Positions 42,971-52,889 of a stretch of DNA of 64,000 bases are shown here, piece by piece. Origin of the DNA: Bacillus sp. A301a_S52 (GTDB taxonomy: Bacteria; Bacillota; Bacilli; Bacillales; Salisediminibacteriaceae); the NCBI GenBank assembly GCA_024701455.1, contig JABXYP010000001.1, forward strand, positions 686,001-750,000. Reading direction: 5' to 3'. Made by a program: the position numbers and the translations under genes. The notes beneath the pieces were generated by a model. That model was not told the DNA's origin. It saw only the letters and a list, made by a program, of their open reading frames with translations, and did no database searches. Position 1 is the first letter of the stretch. Each line of letters opens with the position of its first letter.

Positions 42971-44521
42971 ATGGTAGTACCTTACAGACATGAGCCATTT
43001 ACAGATTTTACAGTTGAGGAGAATCGCAAGGAGTATCAAGAAGCACTTGACTTTGTGAAAGGTCAATTGGGTCAAGAATATCCCCTTATTATTAATGGCG
43101 AGAAAGTGTTTACTGAGGATAAAACGATTTCAGAAAATCCATCTAACAAAGAAGAAGTCGTTGGTTTCGTTTCTAAGTGTAGCCGTGAATTAGCTGAAAA
43201 AGCGATGCAGGCTGCTGATGAAGCCTTTAAATCTTGGAAAAAGTGGGATCCAGAGGCACGAGCGAACATTTTATTTAAAGCGTCTGCCATCATTCGTCGC
43301 AGGAAGCACGAATTTTCAGCATGGTTAACTTATGAAGCAGGAAAACCGTGGAAAGAAGCGGATGCAGACACGGCAGAAGCCATTGATTTTCTCGAGTATT
43401 ATGCAAGACAAATCCTTCGCTTAAAAGATGGGATTGACATAAATTCTAGAGACGGAGAACATAATCAGTTCATTTATATTCCATTAGGTGTAGGAATAAC
43501 AATTTCACCATGGAACTTTGCTTTTGCAATAATGGCTGGGACTACTGCGGGTCCGATGGTAGCAGGCAATACTATTTTATTAAAGCCTGCGAGTACGACA
43601 CCAGTTATTGCTTATAAGTTTATGGAAGTGTTATTGGAAGCAGGCCTTCCAAAGGGTGTTGTTAACTATATTCCAGGAAGTAGTGCTGAGATGGGTGACT
43701 ATCTTGTTGATCATCCTCGCACCCGATTTATCAATTTTACAGGTTCCAAAAAAGTAGGTCTTCATATTGCTGAAAGAGCGGCAAAAGTACAAGATGGCCA
43801 AATATGGATGAAGCGTGTCATTGCTGAAATGGGCGGAAAAGATACGATAATCGTAGATGACAATGCAGATTTAGATCTAGCAGCGGAGTCCATCGTATAT
43901 TCAGCATTTGGCTTTTCAGGCCAAAAGTGCTCAGCATGCTCTCGTGCCATTATTCATGAAAAAGTCTATGAGACGGTTTTAGAGAAAGTCGTTAATCGCA
44001 CGAAGGAATTGACGGTAGGGCCGGTATATCAAGACAACACTAACTTCATGGGACCTGTTAACGACCAAGCGGCGTTTGAAAAAGTACTAAATTATATTGA
44101 GGTTGGTAAACAGGAAGGGAAACTTATGGTTGGTGGTGAGGGAGATAATACCACAGGTTATTTTATTAAGCCGACAGTTTTTGCCGATGTGGCACCGGAC
44201 GCCCGAATTATGCAAGAAGAGATATTTGGTCCAGTAGTGGCATTTGCGAAAGCTAAGGATTTTAATGAATTGATAGAGATTGCAAATAACACGGAATACG
44301 GACTGACAGGTGCGGTCATTTCTAACAATCGTGAACATCTTGAGCAGGCACGTGAAGATTTTCATGTGGGAAATCTCTACTTTAATCGTGGATGTACAGC
44401 TGCTATTGTCGGCTATCATCCGTTCGGAGGTTTCAATATGTCTGGAACCGATTCAAAGGCAGGTGGCCCAGACTATCTACTTCATTTCTTACAGCCGAAA
44501 ACAGTCTCAGATATGTTTTAA
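42971..44521 (+). CDS. rocA: 1-pyrroline-5-carboxylate dehydrogenase
   Basis: 516 residues from ATG 42971 behind AAAGGAGTGG, matching the B. subtilis length; the open frame further upstream overlaps the sigma-54 promoter. It oxidises P5C/glutamate semialdehyde to glutamate with NAD. Aldehyde dehydrogenase motifs: [12 protein letters not shown], general base Glu in AEMGGKD, catalytic Cys in [14 protein letters not shown]. First gene of the RocR-controlled operon; uses P5C from both RocD and the downstream proline dehydrogenase. Confidence 0.96.
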   Translation: MVVPYRHEPFTDFTVEENRKEYQEALDFVKGQLGQEYPLIINGEKVFTEDKTISENPSNKEEVVGFVSKCSRELAEKAMQAADEAFKSWKKWDPEARANILFKASAIIRRRKHEFSAWLTYEAGKPWKEADADTAEAIDFLEYYARQILRLKDGIDINSRDGEHNQFIYIPLGVGITISPWNFAFAIMAGTTAGPMVAGNTILLKPASTTPVIAYKFMEVLLEAGLPKGVVNYIPGSSAEMGDYLVDHPRTRFINFTGSKKVGLHIAERAAKVQDGQIWMKRVIAEMGGKDTIIVDDNADLDLAAESIVYSAFGFSGQKCSACSRAIIHEKVYETVLEKVVNRTKELTVGPVYQDNTNFMGPVNDQAAFEKVLNYIEVGKQEGKLMVGGEGDNTTGYFIKPTVFADVAPDARIMQEEIFGPVVAFAKAKDFNELIEIANNTEYGLTGAVISNNREHLEQAREDFHVGNLYFNRGCTAAIVGYHPFGGFNMSGTDSKAGGPDYLLHFLQPKTVSDMF

Positions 44522-44535
44522 GAAAGGGGAGAACG

Positions 44536-45729
44536 ATGACAAAATCCTCCGAGATTATTCACCTGACAGAAGCATATGGAGCAAATAATTATCACCCGCT
44601 GCCTATCGTTATTTCAAAGGCAGAAGGTGTCTGGGTAGAGGACCCGGAAGGCAGACGGTATATGGATATGCTGAGTGCCTATTCTGCTGTAAACCAAGGA
44701 CATAGACATCCTAAAATCATCGACGCTTTAAAACAACAGGCAGATCGGATTACGCTAACGTCGAGAGCATTTCATAATGATCAGCTGGGGACATTTTATG
44801 AAAAAGTATCCCGATTAACAGGTAAAAACATGGTTTTACCAATGAATACAGGTGCAGAAGCTGTTGAAACTGCGGTGAAAGCTGTGCGGCGGTGGGCATA
44901 CAGAGTGAAAGGTGTGGAAGCGAATAAAGCGGAAATAATTGTGTGCCAAGATAATTTTCATGGTCGAACAATGACAGCTGTTTCATTGTCATCAAATGAT
45001 GCTTATAAACAAGATTTTGGCCCGATGCTTCCAGGTATCAAAGTCATTCCTTATGGTGATAGCGCCGCTTTAAAAGCTGCAATTACACCATATACTGCGG
45101 CTTTCCTTTTTGAACCTATTCAAGGGGAGGCGGGAATTAATATTCCGCCAGAAGGCTTTTTAAAGGAAGCTTATGCAATTTGCAAACGAGAACAAGTGCT
45201 ATACGTAGCGGATGAAATCCAATGTGGCTTGGCTCGTTCAGGAAAGATGTTTGCATGCGATTGGGAAGAGGTAAAGCCTGATATTTATATCCTCGGCAAA
45301 GCTCTCGGGGGTGGTGTCATGCCTATCTCTGCTGTTGCAGCGAATGATGATATTCTCGGTGTGTTTGAGCCCGGCTCTCATGGCTCAACATTTGGTGGTA
45401 ATCCATTAGCGTGTGCTGTTTCCATCGCTGCTCTAGACGTCATAGAAGACGAAAAGCTTGTTGAGAAATCCAATCATCTCGGTGACTATCTAAAAGAACG
45501 TCTTAAAACCATTTCTAATCCACAGATAAAAGAAGTAAGGGGCAAAGGTTTATTTATAGGAGTTGAGTTAACTGAACCGGCTAGACCTTATTGTGAAAAG
45601 TTAAAAGAAAAAGGACTACTCTGTAAAGAAACACACGAGAATGTTATTCGTTTCGCTCCTCCGCTCATTATTTCAAAAGAAGACCTTGATTGGGCAATTG
45701 AACAAATTATGGACGTGTTAACCTTTTAG
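44536..45729 (+). CDS. rocD: Ornithine aminotransferase
   Basis: 397 residues from ATG 44536 (RBS AAAGGGGAG), near the 401 of B. subtilis. A PLP class III transaminase: [42 protein letters not shown] and the PLP lysine in [12 protein letters not shown]. It converts ornithine plus 2-oxoglutarate to glutamate semialdehyde and glutamate, feeding RocA. It lies 14 bp after rocA. Odd: a repeat copy separates it from the proline dehydrogenase gene. Confidence 0.95.
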   Translation: MTKSSEIIHLTEAYGANNYHPLPIVISKAEGVWVEDPEGRRYMDMLSAYSAVNQGHRHPKIIDALKQQADRITLTSRAFHNDQLGTFYEKVSRLTGKNMVLPMNTGAEAVETAVKAVRRWAYRVKGVEANKAEIIVCQDNFHGRTMTAVSLSSNDAYKQDFGPMLPGIKVIPYGDSAALKAAITPYTAAFLFEPIQGEAGINIPPEGFLKEAYAICKREQVLYVADEIQCGLARSGKMFACDWEEVKPDIYILGKALGGGVMPISAVAANDDILGVFEPGSHGSTFGGNPLACAVSIAALDVIEDEKLVEKSNHLGDYLKERLKTISNPQIKEVRGKGLFIGVELTEPARPYCEKLKEKGLLCKETHENVIRFAPPLIISKEDLDWAIEQIMDVLTF

Positions 45730-45757
45730 AATGGCACAATTGCTTGTTCTAGTATCG

Positions 45758-45785
45758 TCCGGTCACAAGGTGTGACCGGATTCCC
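45758..45785 (+). terminator. Hairpin after rocD
   Basis: TCCGGTCACA (45758-45767) pairs perfectly with TGTGACCGGA (45771-45780), 3-nt loop, then TTCCCTTT. A stable hairpin with a weak T-tract: partial terminator or mRNA-stabilising end. Confidence 0.65.
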
Positions 45786-45921
45786 TTTATCACAGATAAC
45801 CGTCCATAAGTTTTCAGCTAAAAATAGAGAGCAGAACGGAATCTATTTAGGTGGGAGCTAACGGCCTGTAATGTCTTGATTGACTCAACGAAAACGTCCA
45901 CTGATTGAAGCTTAGCTTTAT
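45786..45921 (+). repeat. Dispersed structured repeat, copy J
   Basis: TTTATCACAGATAACCGTCC, AAAAATAGAGAGCAGAACGG, ATCTATTTAGGTGGGAGC, TAATGTCTTGATTGACTCAA, then ACGTCCACTGATTGAAG and CTTTAT. About 20 bp of the right hairpin's left arm are deleted. It lies inside the rocA-rocD-putB gene series, between same-strand genes. Confidence 0.85.
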
Positions 45922-45949
45922 ATTAAACGTTAGAAAGGGGCTGTAAAAG

Positions 45950-46855
45950 GTGATTACGCGACATTTCTTTCTGTTTTTGTCTCAAAATAACTTTATTAAA
46001 ACGCGAGCGATGAAATGGGGTCCGAAGTTTGGAGCTAAGTCAGTTATAGCGGGAGAAACGATTGAAGAAGCAATGGAAACAGTTCGGTTATTAAATGAAA
46101 AGGGACTTGTAGCAACTGTCGATCATTTAGGGGAGTTTGTGTATACACGAGAAGAAGCGATAGATTCAACCGATTATTGTGTGAGGACGCTAGAAGCAAT
46201 CGCAGTAAATAACGTGTCATGCCACCTCTCACTGAAATTAACGCAACTTGGCCTCGATGTTAGTAGACAGTTATGTCGTGATAATATGGTAAAGATTTTA
46301 GAGAAGGCAGCAGAACACGGCATTTTTGTTCGTATTGATATGGAAGATTATTCACACCTTGATGCCACACTAGACCTTTTGTATGAACTGCGTCAACGTT
46401 TCGATAATGTGGGGACAGCGATTCAAGGCTATCTATATCGTTCTGAAAAAGATATACAAGATTTAAAAGGTGTCAATCTCCGACTCATTAAGGGGGCGTA
46501 CAAAGAGTCTCCAGAAGTCGCTTATCAAAAACAAGAAGAAGTTGATCGGAATTATTTGAATATTATTAAAACACACTTAATAAGTGGAAGCTACACGGCT
46601 ATTGCCACCCATGACCATCGGATTATTGAAGAGGTCATCGCTTATACGAAGGAACAGGGAATTGAAAAAACACAATTTGAATTCCAGATGCTCTATGGAT
46701 TTAGGCAAGAGTTACAATTGAAAATAGTGGAGGACGGGTATAAAATGCGAGTCTATGTGCCATTCGGTCAAGATTGGTACGGTTATTTTATGAGACGTCT
46801 GGCTGAACGTCCGCAAAATATAACGTTTGCTGTGAAAGGACTCTTATCTAGGTGA
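45950..46855 (+). CDS. Proline dehydrogenase
   Basis: 301 residues, matching the monofunctional Bacillus PutB/FadM length. It oxidises proline to P5C with FAD at the membrane. Landmarks: KGLVATVDHLGEF, VSCHLSLKLTQLG, VRIDMEDYSHLDATL, VNLRLIKGAYKESPEVAY (FAD/substrate region), and FQMLYGFRQELQ plus YVPFGQDWYGYFMRRLAERP at the C-terminus. GTG start behind GAAAGGGG. It complements RocA: proline to P5C to glutamate. Whether it is read from the roc promoter through repeat J or has its own promoter is open. Confidence 0.94.
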   Translation: MITRHFFLFLSQNNFIKTRAMKWGPKFGAKSVIAGETIEEAMETVRLLNEKGLVATVDHLGEFVYTREEAIDSTDYCVRTLEAIAVNNVSCHLSLKLTQLGLDVSRQLCRDNMVKILEKAAEHGIFVRIDMEDYSHLDATLDLLYELRQRFDNVGTAIQGYLYRSEKDIQDLKGVNLRLIKGAYKESPEVAYQKQEEVDRNYLNIIKTHLISGSYTAIATHDHRIIEEVIAYTKEQGIEKTQFEFQMLYGFRQELQLKIVEDGYKMRVYVPFGQDWYGYFMRRLAERPQNITFAVKGLLSR

Positions 46856-46945
46856 TTCAAGGGCGCAGGCGAAGACGAAGACGCAATGAAAGGAGACTCA
46901 AAGGGAATTAGAAAATACAATGAAATTGAAGAAGTAAGAAAAACG

Positions 46946-46986
46946 GAAGAGGTGTCCCCCTTATGATTAGGTAGGACAGCCTCTTC
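46946..46986 (-). terminator. Terminator of mgtE
   Basis: GAAGAGG-TGTCC pairs with GGACA-GCCTCTTC with one bulged base, about 41 bp in total, just past the mgtE stop on the minus strand and also facing the end of the proline dehydrogenase gene. Confidence 0.7.
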
Positions 46987-46992
46987 AAAGGG

Positions 46993-48336
46993 TTATATGA
47001 GCATATGCATAAGACTTGTGGCAATACCGAAATAAATAAGTAGTGAGAAAATGTCATTAAGTGTTGTGATTAAGGGGCCAGAAGCAACCGCGGGATCGAG
47101 TCCTACTTTGTATAAAATTAAAGGAATGATTGTTCCAGCCATTGTACCAATGATTAAAGTGGCTAAAAGACTAATACCTACAACCACACCGAACATAATG
47201 GACTGCCAAAACGTTGCCACAAAAAATACGAGTAGACCACATACAAGACCGATAATAATTCCCACTTTAAATTCTCTCCATACAAGCTTTAAAATGGTTT
47301 TACGATCAGTTTCATTCGTGACGAGTCCACGGACGACGACAGCGAGTGATTGGGTGCCCGTGTTTCCTGTCATACCAGCAATCATTGGCATAAAGAAAAT
47401 AAGTGCTACGACTTGTTCGAGCGTATCTTCAAAGCTATCTAAAATACTGCCTGAAATAAGCCCGATAAATAATAGCAAAATGAGCCAAGGTAATCGTCGA
47501 TACGAAGCCACATACGCTTTTGTTTGAAAATCGATATCTTTACCTGAAGCTGATAACTTTTCAATATCTTCTTGGGCTTCTTCCAACACAACATCAATGA
47601 CATCGTCGACTGTGACGATTCCTTTTAAAACATTTTGCTCATCTACTACTGGTACAGCAAGAAAATCGTAACGCTGGATAATTTGCGCCACATCCTCCTG
47701 GTCTGTATCGGCGGCTACTGAGATGACCCGATTGAACATAATATCAAATATTTTCTCGTTCATATCTGCCAAAAGGAGATCCCTGTATGAGACAACACCT
47801 ACAAGCTTTTTATGTTCATCAATGACATATAAATAATAGATATTCCTCGTATACTCCGCGAAACTTTTAAATTTGTCTACAGCATCTCTTACAGTGTAAT
47901 AATCTCTTATCCAAACAAATTCGTTCGTCATGATCCCACCAGCAGTTTGCGGTGGATAACTCATTAAGTGTTGAACCGTTTTCGATTCATCAGTTTGCAT
48001 CGCTGACAAATATTCTTCCAACTTTTCCCCAGAAATTTCACTAAGTAAATCAGCAAGGTCATCATTATCCATAATATCCATGACCTTAGAGGATTTTTCA
48101 ATACCAAGTTTTTGAAGTACTTCCTTTTGCATGTCAGGCTCTAGCTCCATGACAAGGTCAGCGATATCTTTAGATGTTATAAAGGTCAAAAATTTAAAAT
48201 GGTGTTTTTCTGGAAGGGCTTTATACAATTCAGCTAAATCATAAGGATGTAACTCTTCTGTCATGTCTCGTAATGCCGATCTATTTTGCTCTTTCATATA
48301 CTTAATGGTTAAAACGGTTAATTTATCAGTATCCAT
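46993..48336 (-). CDS. mgtE: Magnesium transporter MgtE
   Basis: 447 residues, standard MgtE architecture: an N-terminal alpha-superhelical domain (LHPYDLAELYKALPE repeats), tandem CBS domains at about 135-255 (VDKFKSFAEYTRNIYYLYV, IIQRYDFLAVPVVDE), a plug helix, then five membrane helices with the pore signature (PMIAGMTGNTGTQSLAVVVR) and ending DPAVASGPLITTLNDIFS. The CBS and N domains bind Mg and close the pore. No M-box riboswitch was recognised in the leader. Monocistronic. Confidence 0.95.
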   Translation of the reverse strand: MDTDKLTVLTIKYMKEQNRSALRDMTEELHPYDLAELYKALPEKHHFKFLTFITSKDIADLVMELEPDMQKEVLQKLGIEKSSKVMDIMDNDDLADLLSEISGEKLEEYLSAMQTDESKTVQHLMSYPPQTAGGIMTNEFVWIRDYYTVRDAVDKFKSFAEYTRNIYYLYVIDEHKKLVGVVSYRDLLLADMNEKIFDIMFNRVISVAADTDQEDVAQIIQRYDFLAVPVVDEQNVLKGIVTVDDVIDVVLEEAQEDIEKLSASGKDIDFQTKAYVASYRRLPWLILLLFIGLISGSILDSFEDTLEQVVALIFFMPMIAGMTGNTGTQSLAVVVRGLVTNETDRKTILKLVWREFKVGIIIGLVCGLLVFFVATFWQSIMFGVVVGISLLATLIIGTMAGTIIPLILYKVGLDPAVASGPLITTLNDIFSLLIYFGIATSLMHMLI

Positions 48337-48773
48337 AAAGGGATCACCCTTTCCAACTCATTCAATCAAAAACATGACTACATTGTTAATGTTATCACTC
48401 GTTTAAGATTCATGCACACGTTTTTAAGAGAAAAAAGAAATCAAACCGTTTTCAAAAGAGATCGGACTTTACAGAATCCTGTAATAATTATCCATCAATC
48501 TTGTTGTGTGATTATGTAAGCTTGATAGACGTGAATAATGCCAATGAAGGGTTACACTTGAAGATACGCCCATATATGGATTTTCCGCTACAGACGGACG
48601 CTTTCATATAGGGGCTTTAGCTAAATGGTACGATAACCCCTTTTGTAACATTGAATCTTCTTCAGACGGCACTGATCAATCGTCAGTCCTTTTAAATACC
48701 TTTTGTGATTTTGTAGTAAAGATGTTTTTCTAAGTGATAATGGCTGGACTAACTATTAGTAGATGACTTAATC
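48337..48773. other. Intergenic region between mgtE and the ba3 oxidase genes
   Basis: About 440 bp with only short stop-filled frames. It must contain the mgtE promoter (minus strand). A stretch near 48590 (TCCGCTACAGACGGACGCTT) resembles common intergenic Bacillaceae sequence; no defined element otherwise. Confidence 0.4.
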
Positions 48774-48813
48774 AAAAAACACCGTTATGAGAGTGTCTCA
48801 TAACGATGTTTTG
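48774..48813 (-). terminator. Terminator of the ba3 oxidase operon
   Basis: AAAACACCGTTATGAGA pairs with TCTCATAACGATGTTTTG around a GTG loop with one mismatch. On the minus strand it follows the cbaA stop by 6 bp and ends in a T-run. Confidence 0.9.
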
Positions 48814-48818
48814 CATGT

Positions 48819-50519
48819 TTACTTAATAATATTATTGAACCCAGGTGAACCAGGTGGAGCATTGTTTATCATATCATATATAGGAATAGTGTAGGCAAAT
48901 AAGATTAAGACAACCGCAATACCAATCCACAATTTCCAATTCTCCAAAATAGCAGGAGTATGTGGTGTGTCAGCTGGTGGAGGTGTCATTGGAAACTCAG
49001 TATGTCCTTTTGGTGCAAACCAAGCTAAATAGACGAAATTGTAGAACATTAAAATACCCGCAGCAGTTAAAATTGTTCCTCCGACAGCTACTGTGATGTG
49101 ACTGACAAAGATTCCTTGAAACCATTCTAATGCTTGAGGAGCATCTTGATAGGTTGTATAGCCTGTTCGCCTCGGTGCTCCAAACAGTCCGAGGATGTGC
49201 ATAGCACCTGACATTAAAAACATTCCGATTGACCACATCCATGTTGTTACGATACCGGAGCGGTTCATAGATTTAGTTAATTTTCGTCCGGTGACAACAG
49301 GAATGAGCCAGAACGCCAAACCGAGGAAAGTTAACACTACTGTTGTTCCTACAGTAAGGTGAAAGTGTCCTACTACCCATAATGTGTTATGGATGACTGC
49401 ATTTAATTGAAAGCTAGCATTAATTAAACCACCGGCACCGGCAGGGATGAAGAAAAGCATTCCCATAAACGGAGCGAAAAATCGCACATCATTCCAAGGG
49501 AGCTTTTTAAGCCAGCTAAAGACCCCTTTACCACCTTTTTCTCGACCTGTTTGTTCAAATGTAGCAAAAATAGAAAAGGCCGTTAATAAAGATGGGACTA
49601 CCACCACGAATGTCAACACAGTTTGAATGTACTTCCAAAACTCTGAAATACCTGCTTCCATTAATTGATGGTGAAAGCCAACAGGGATTGAAAAAAGTAA
49701 AAATAACACGAAAGCAAGACGAGCAAGTGAACCACTGAATAATCGGCCGCCAATGACTTTAGGAACAACGAGATACCATACCATATAAGCTGGCATAATC
49801 CAGAAGTAAACAAGAGGATGACCAAAGTACCAAAAAAGTGTACGACTCAACAACACGTTGATCTCATCAGTCATGCCCAGTGCCCATGGAAGCATTTGTC
49901 CAAGGACAGTGGCAGCGACACCTAGGCCGGCTACGATCCACAAAATAATAGTAGCTGTGGCCATGAAACCAAATAATGGTGTTGGTTCACCAGGATGTTG
50001 CTTTTTCCATTTGAAATAATGGATCATGATGCTTACGCCAGAAATCCAGGTCCCTACAATAAAGAGAGTTAAACCAATATAAAAAATATAATGAGCTTGC
50101 AATGGTGCATAAAAAGTATATAAGACCGATGCTTCATTAGCGAGTATCATAGTAGCTGCCATGGCGGTACCTATCGTTGTTAAGATAAATCCTATCCATC
50201 CAGATTTTCTTAGCCTGTCAGAAAAGGCGCCATGGGTTTTGCTCATACCGGCAAAAAAGAATCCAAAAATAATATAAGTAGTAAAAACGAGTGCAAGTAG
50301 GACGCCGTGAGCGGTTAAAATTTGATAATAAGTGAGCCAGCTAGGTAGTTCAATGAGACCGCCTCTGGCCAAACCTTGCAAAAGGCCTCCGATGATACCG
50401 AGAAGAAAGGCAAAAAAAGCGACCACAATGTGTACGAAAGAAAGCTTAGCATCTTTAGGATCTAACTGTATGTCTAAGTCATGTGAAACATTTTTTAATG
50501 CTAAATTCGATTGAGTCAT
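48819..50519 (-). CDS. cbaA: Cytochrome ba3-type oxidase subunit I
   Basis: About 566 residues from ATG 50519 (RBS GAGGTGA at 8 nt); the open frame to 50570 overlaps cbaB. About 13-14 membrane segments. Heme-copper oxidase landmarks: ILTAHGVLLALVFT (heme ligand His), FGHPLVYFWIMPAYMVWY (CuB His and Tyr region), GFHHQLMEAG (the two CuB His) and GHFHLTVGTTVVLTF (heme ligands). The B-type family uses a high-affinity oxygen site. Its start overlaps the cbaB stop by 1 bp (TAATG). Confidence 0.93.
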   Translation of the reverse strand: MTQSNLALKNVSHDLDIQLDPKDAKLSFVHIVVAFFAFLLGIIGGLLQGLARGGLIELPSWLTYYQILTAHGVLLALVFTTYIIFGFFFAGMSKTHGAFSDRLRKSGWIGFILTTIGTAMAATMILANEASVLYTFYAPLQAHYIFYIGLTLFIVGTWISGVSIMIHYFKWKKQHPGEPTPLFGFMATATIILWIVAGLGVAATVLGQMLPWALGMTDEINVLLSRTLFWYFGHPLVYFWIMPAYMVWYLVVPKVIGGRLFSGSLARLAFVLFLLFSIPVGFHHQLMEAGISEFWKYIQTVLTFVVVVPSLLTAFSIFATFEQTGREKGGKGVFSWLKKLPWNDVRFFAPFMGMLFFIPAGAGGLINASFQLNAVIHNTLWVVGHFHLTVGTTVVLTFLGLAFWLIPVVTGRKLTKSMNRSGIVTTWMWSIGMFLMSGAMHILGLFGAPRRTGYTTYQDAPQALEWFQGIFVSHITVAVGGTILTAAGILMFYNFVYLAWFAPKGHTEFPMTPPPADTPHTPAILENWKLWIGIAVVLILFAYTIPIYDMINNAPPGSPGFNNIIK

Positions 50520-50986
50520 TATGGTGTCACCTCGATTTTCATTTGCATATAATGATGGCCTGTACCGCAATATTCGTTACATAGAACCAAATACTCCCCA
50601 GGTTCATCGAACGTATACTCAGCCATATTGACATGGCCAGGTGTAATCATCATATTGACATTTGTGCCTGGGATGGTGAAACTATGAACGACATCTTGGC
50701 TCGTCACCTCGAAAATAACGGTGGACCCTACAGGGACCTCAATTGTATCTGGACTATAACCGAATGCCATTGCAATCAAGCGAGCTCTATACGTGTCCTC
50801 ATTAATTTGTTCTAGTCCTGGTTCTGAGAAAACGCTTTCTTCGAGATTCTGTGAATCGATTGAAGCCATATGACTTGGTGGCTGGTGGCCAAAAGCAAAG
50901 GCGGCAACACCGAGTACAACTAAAAATAGGACGAGTGACCCGATACCGAACACAAGCCAAATTTTTTCATATTTGTGTAAATGCAT
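50519..50986 (-). CDS. cbaB: Cytochrome ba3-type oxidase subunit II (CuA)
   Basis: 155 residues: one N-terminal membrane anchor (FGIGSLVLFLVVLGVAAFAF) and an extracytoplasmic cupredoxin domain with the CuA site VLCNEYCGTGHHYMQMKI plus the upstream His in DVVHSFTIPG. It takes electrons from cytochrome c. Short form typical of ba3 oxidases. Lies between cbaD and cbaA; translationally coupled to cbaA. Confidence 0.93.
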   Translation of the reverse strand: MHLHKYEKIWLVFGIGSLVLFLVVLGVAAFAFGHQPPSHMASIDSQNLEESVFSEPGLEQINEDTYRARLIAMAFGYSPDTIEVPVGSTVIFEVTSQDVVHSFTIPGTNVNMMITPGHVNMAEYTFDEPGEYLVLCNEYCGTGHHYMQMKIEVTP

Positions 50987-51005
50987 AGAATAAAGACCCC
51001 CTTAG

Positions 51006-51161
51006 TTAAATCCTTCCTACAAATAAATAAAAGATTGCAAACCACGTTATGAGAATGAAGGACCCAATAGACAAAACGAAAATGAGTGTCCCTTTTAGTG
51101 ACGTTTCTTGTTCTGTTGCTGGTAATGTTTTTTTATCTTTTTCTAATCCAGCCTGCCCCAT
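51006..51161 (-). CDS. cbaD: Cytochrome oxidase subunit IIa-like small protein
   Basis: 51 residues from ATG 51161 behind GAGGGGGAG; the frame extends to 51236 but the true start is clear. A polar N-terminus (EKDKKTLPATEQETSLKGTL) is followed by one membrane helix (FVLSIGSFILITWFAIFYLF) and VGRI. It matches the position and form of subunit IIa in ba3 oxidases, which completes the subunit II anchor. First gene of cbaD-B-A. Confidence 0.85.
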   Translation of the reverse strand: MGQAGLEKDKKTLPATEQETSLKGTLIFVLSIGSFILITWFAIFYLFVGRI

Positions 51162-51343
51162 ATAATCTCCCCCTCTCAAAATCAATTCGCTATGCATTTC
51201 TATCATAAAGGAACAAACAGGTGTGATGAAAAGCAATTTGTGAAGAATTAGTGAAAAGTTGTAAAAAAACTTTTAGCACTGCGTCTGTGGTGTTAAGTAT
51301 GTGTTGTTTAACCCATTTATGGATGATATAATTCGGGTAGATT

Positions 51344-51358
51344 GAATATCATTCTCAA
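51344..51358 (+). promoter_or_regulatory. Possible Fur box upstream of fbpC
   Basis: TGAATATCATTCTCA matches the 7-1-7 Fur motif TGATAATNATTATCA at most positions (three mismatches). It lies in the 471-bp divergent gap 51162-51632, far (about 275 bp) from the fbpC start; no other clear element is seen there. Confidence 0.4.
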
Positions 51359-51632
51359 TTAAAATATATAAATACAAAAATAGATTTCTACTAAAACTTG
51401 TGACCAAGGATTTGTACCGTTTATATGAAAATGATAGTCACGGGTATGAAGAGTTTGTTTTATAAAGCGATGGAAATTCGATAACTGTAAAAGGGCTATC
51501 GTCATAATGTATCTGTCCACACGTTTTCTTTAACCCGAGGTGTTGGTGCTAGCAAAGATGTGTCAATGGAATAGGTGAAGAAGCTGAACATTCTGAAATG
51601 AAGATGATTAGTAATGAAGTGGGGGGAAAGTC

Positions 51633-52691
51633 ATGAGTTTTATACATCTGAAAAACTTAACTAAAACTTTTAACCATAATGAAAGAGAAGCGGTTAAGGA
51701 ACTTAATCTAAGTATTGACAAAGGTGAAATAGTGACACTTTTGGGACCTAGTGGTTGTGGGAAGACGACAACACTGAGGATGATAGCGGGTTTTGAGACG
51801 CCAAGTAACGGTACAATCTACATAGATGGTAAGGCTGTTGCTGGACAAAGTCATTCACTTCCACCTGAAAAAAGAGGCATTGGGATGGTTTTTCAAGACT
51901 ATGCTCTGTTCCCACATATGACGATTTTAAAAAATGTTATGTTTGGACTTAATAGATGGAAAACACAAGAAAAAAAAGCGCGTGCTCGTGAAGTTCTGGA
52001 ATTGGTAGGGTTGGAAGACTATGCAAAGCGTTATCCTGCTCAGCTGTCCGGTGGTCAACAGCAACGTGTTGCTTTAGCACGAGCATTAGCCCCTAATCCA
52101 CATGTTGTATTAATGGATGAACCTTTTAGTAATTTAGATGCTGGTTTACGGGAAAAAATGCGCTATGATGTCACGACTATTCTTAGAAAAGCCAATACCA
52201 CTGCCATTATTGTGACTCACGATCAGAAAGATGCCTTTGCGGTCTCCGATAAGGTTGCTGTCATGAATGAAGGTATTATACAGCAGGTAGCTGCGCCAAA
52301 AGAGATGTATCGTTGTCCTAAAAATTGCTTTGTTGCCCAGTTTGTTGGTAAGACAAATCTTCTGACAGGGATGATGGATGAAGATTTGAAAAATATTCAT
52401 ACCCATATTGGCAAAGTATCCCTTCCAGTAGAATCACAAAAGCAGTTGGAAACAGTTAAACTTTCAATCCGGCCAGAAGGGTGTAAACTTGTTCAAGAAG
52501 GGACTTTTTGTGGGCGTGTCCAGCGTGTCACATACAGCGGTGAATATCAGGAGTTGTATGTCCAACTGCAAAATGACGTAAACCATGCAGAGGAAACGAT
52601 GCTCATTTACGCGCCTGTGGAACAAGAAATAGATGTGGGAAAAGTTGTTTCGTTTGATATAAATCCAGCACTTGTAGCGTTAGTAGACTAG
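51633..52691 (+). CDS. fbpC: Ferric iron ABC transporter ATP-binding protein
   Basis: 352 residues, FbpC class. Walker A GPSGCGKTT, Q-loop FQDYALFPHMTI, signature LSGGQQQR, Walker B VLMDEPFSNLDA and the H-loop VTHDQKDAFAVSD; then a C-terminal regulatory TOBE-like domain (KLSIRPEGCKLVQ). Powers the FbpB permease. It precedes fbpA by about 200 bp that contain a separate Fur box, so it may be an independent transcript. Confidence 0.88.
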   Translation: MSFIHLKNLTKTFNHNEREAVKELNLSIDKGEIVTLLGPSGCGKTTTLRMIAGFETPSNGTIYIDGKAVAGQSHSLPPEKRGIGMVFQDYALFPHMTILKNVMFGLNRWKTQEKKARAREVLELVGLEDYAKRYPAQLSGGQQQRVALARALAPNPHVVLMDEPFSNLDAGLREKMRYDVTTILRKANTTAIIVTHDQKDAFAVSDKVAVMNEGIIQQVAAPKEMYRCPKNCFVAQFVGKTNLLTGMMDEDLKNIHTHIGKVSLPVESQKQLETVKLSIRPEGCKLVQEGTFCGRVQRVTYSGEYQELYVQLQNDVNHAEETMLIYAPVEQEIDVGKVVSFDINPALVALVD

Positions 52692-52827
52692 TGAAAAGTC
52701 AATGAACTGTTTAATGTATACAATTACATTGAGACCCTTCGATGTGCTTAGGTGATGTGACTGAAAAGTTAGAAAATAAGTTGACTTGAAGCAAAACGCT
52801 AAGGTACACTAATAATGCCTCGCGAGT

Positions 52828-52846
52828 GATATTGATAATCATTATC
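52828..52846 (+). promoter_or_regulatory. Fur box upstream of fbpA
   Basis: GATATTGATAATCATTATC matches the 19-bp Fur consensus GATAATGATAATCATTATC at 18 of 19 positions. 44 bp before the fbpA start. Confidence 0.88.
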
Positions 52847-52889
52847 ACTTATGTGGCTATTATTTTTATAAAATGGAGGGACGTTGTAT

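Noticed and set aside
48340..48540. M-box magnesium riboswitch upstream of mgtE
   Set aside because: No conserved M-box core is visible on the minus strand.
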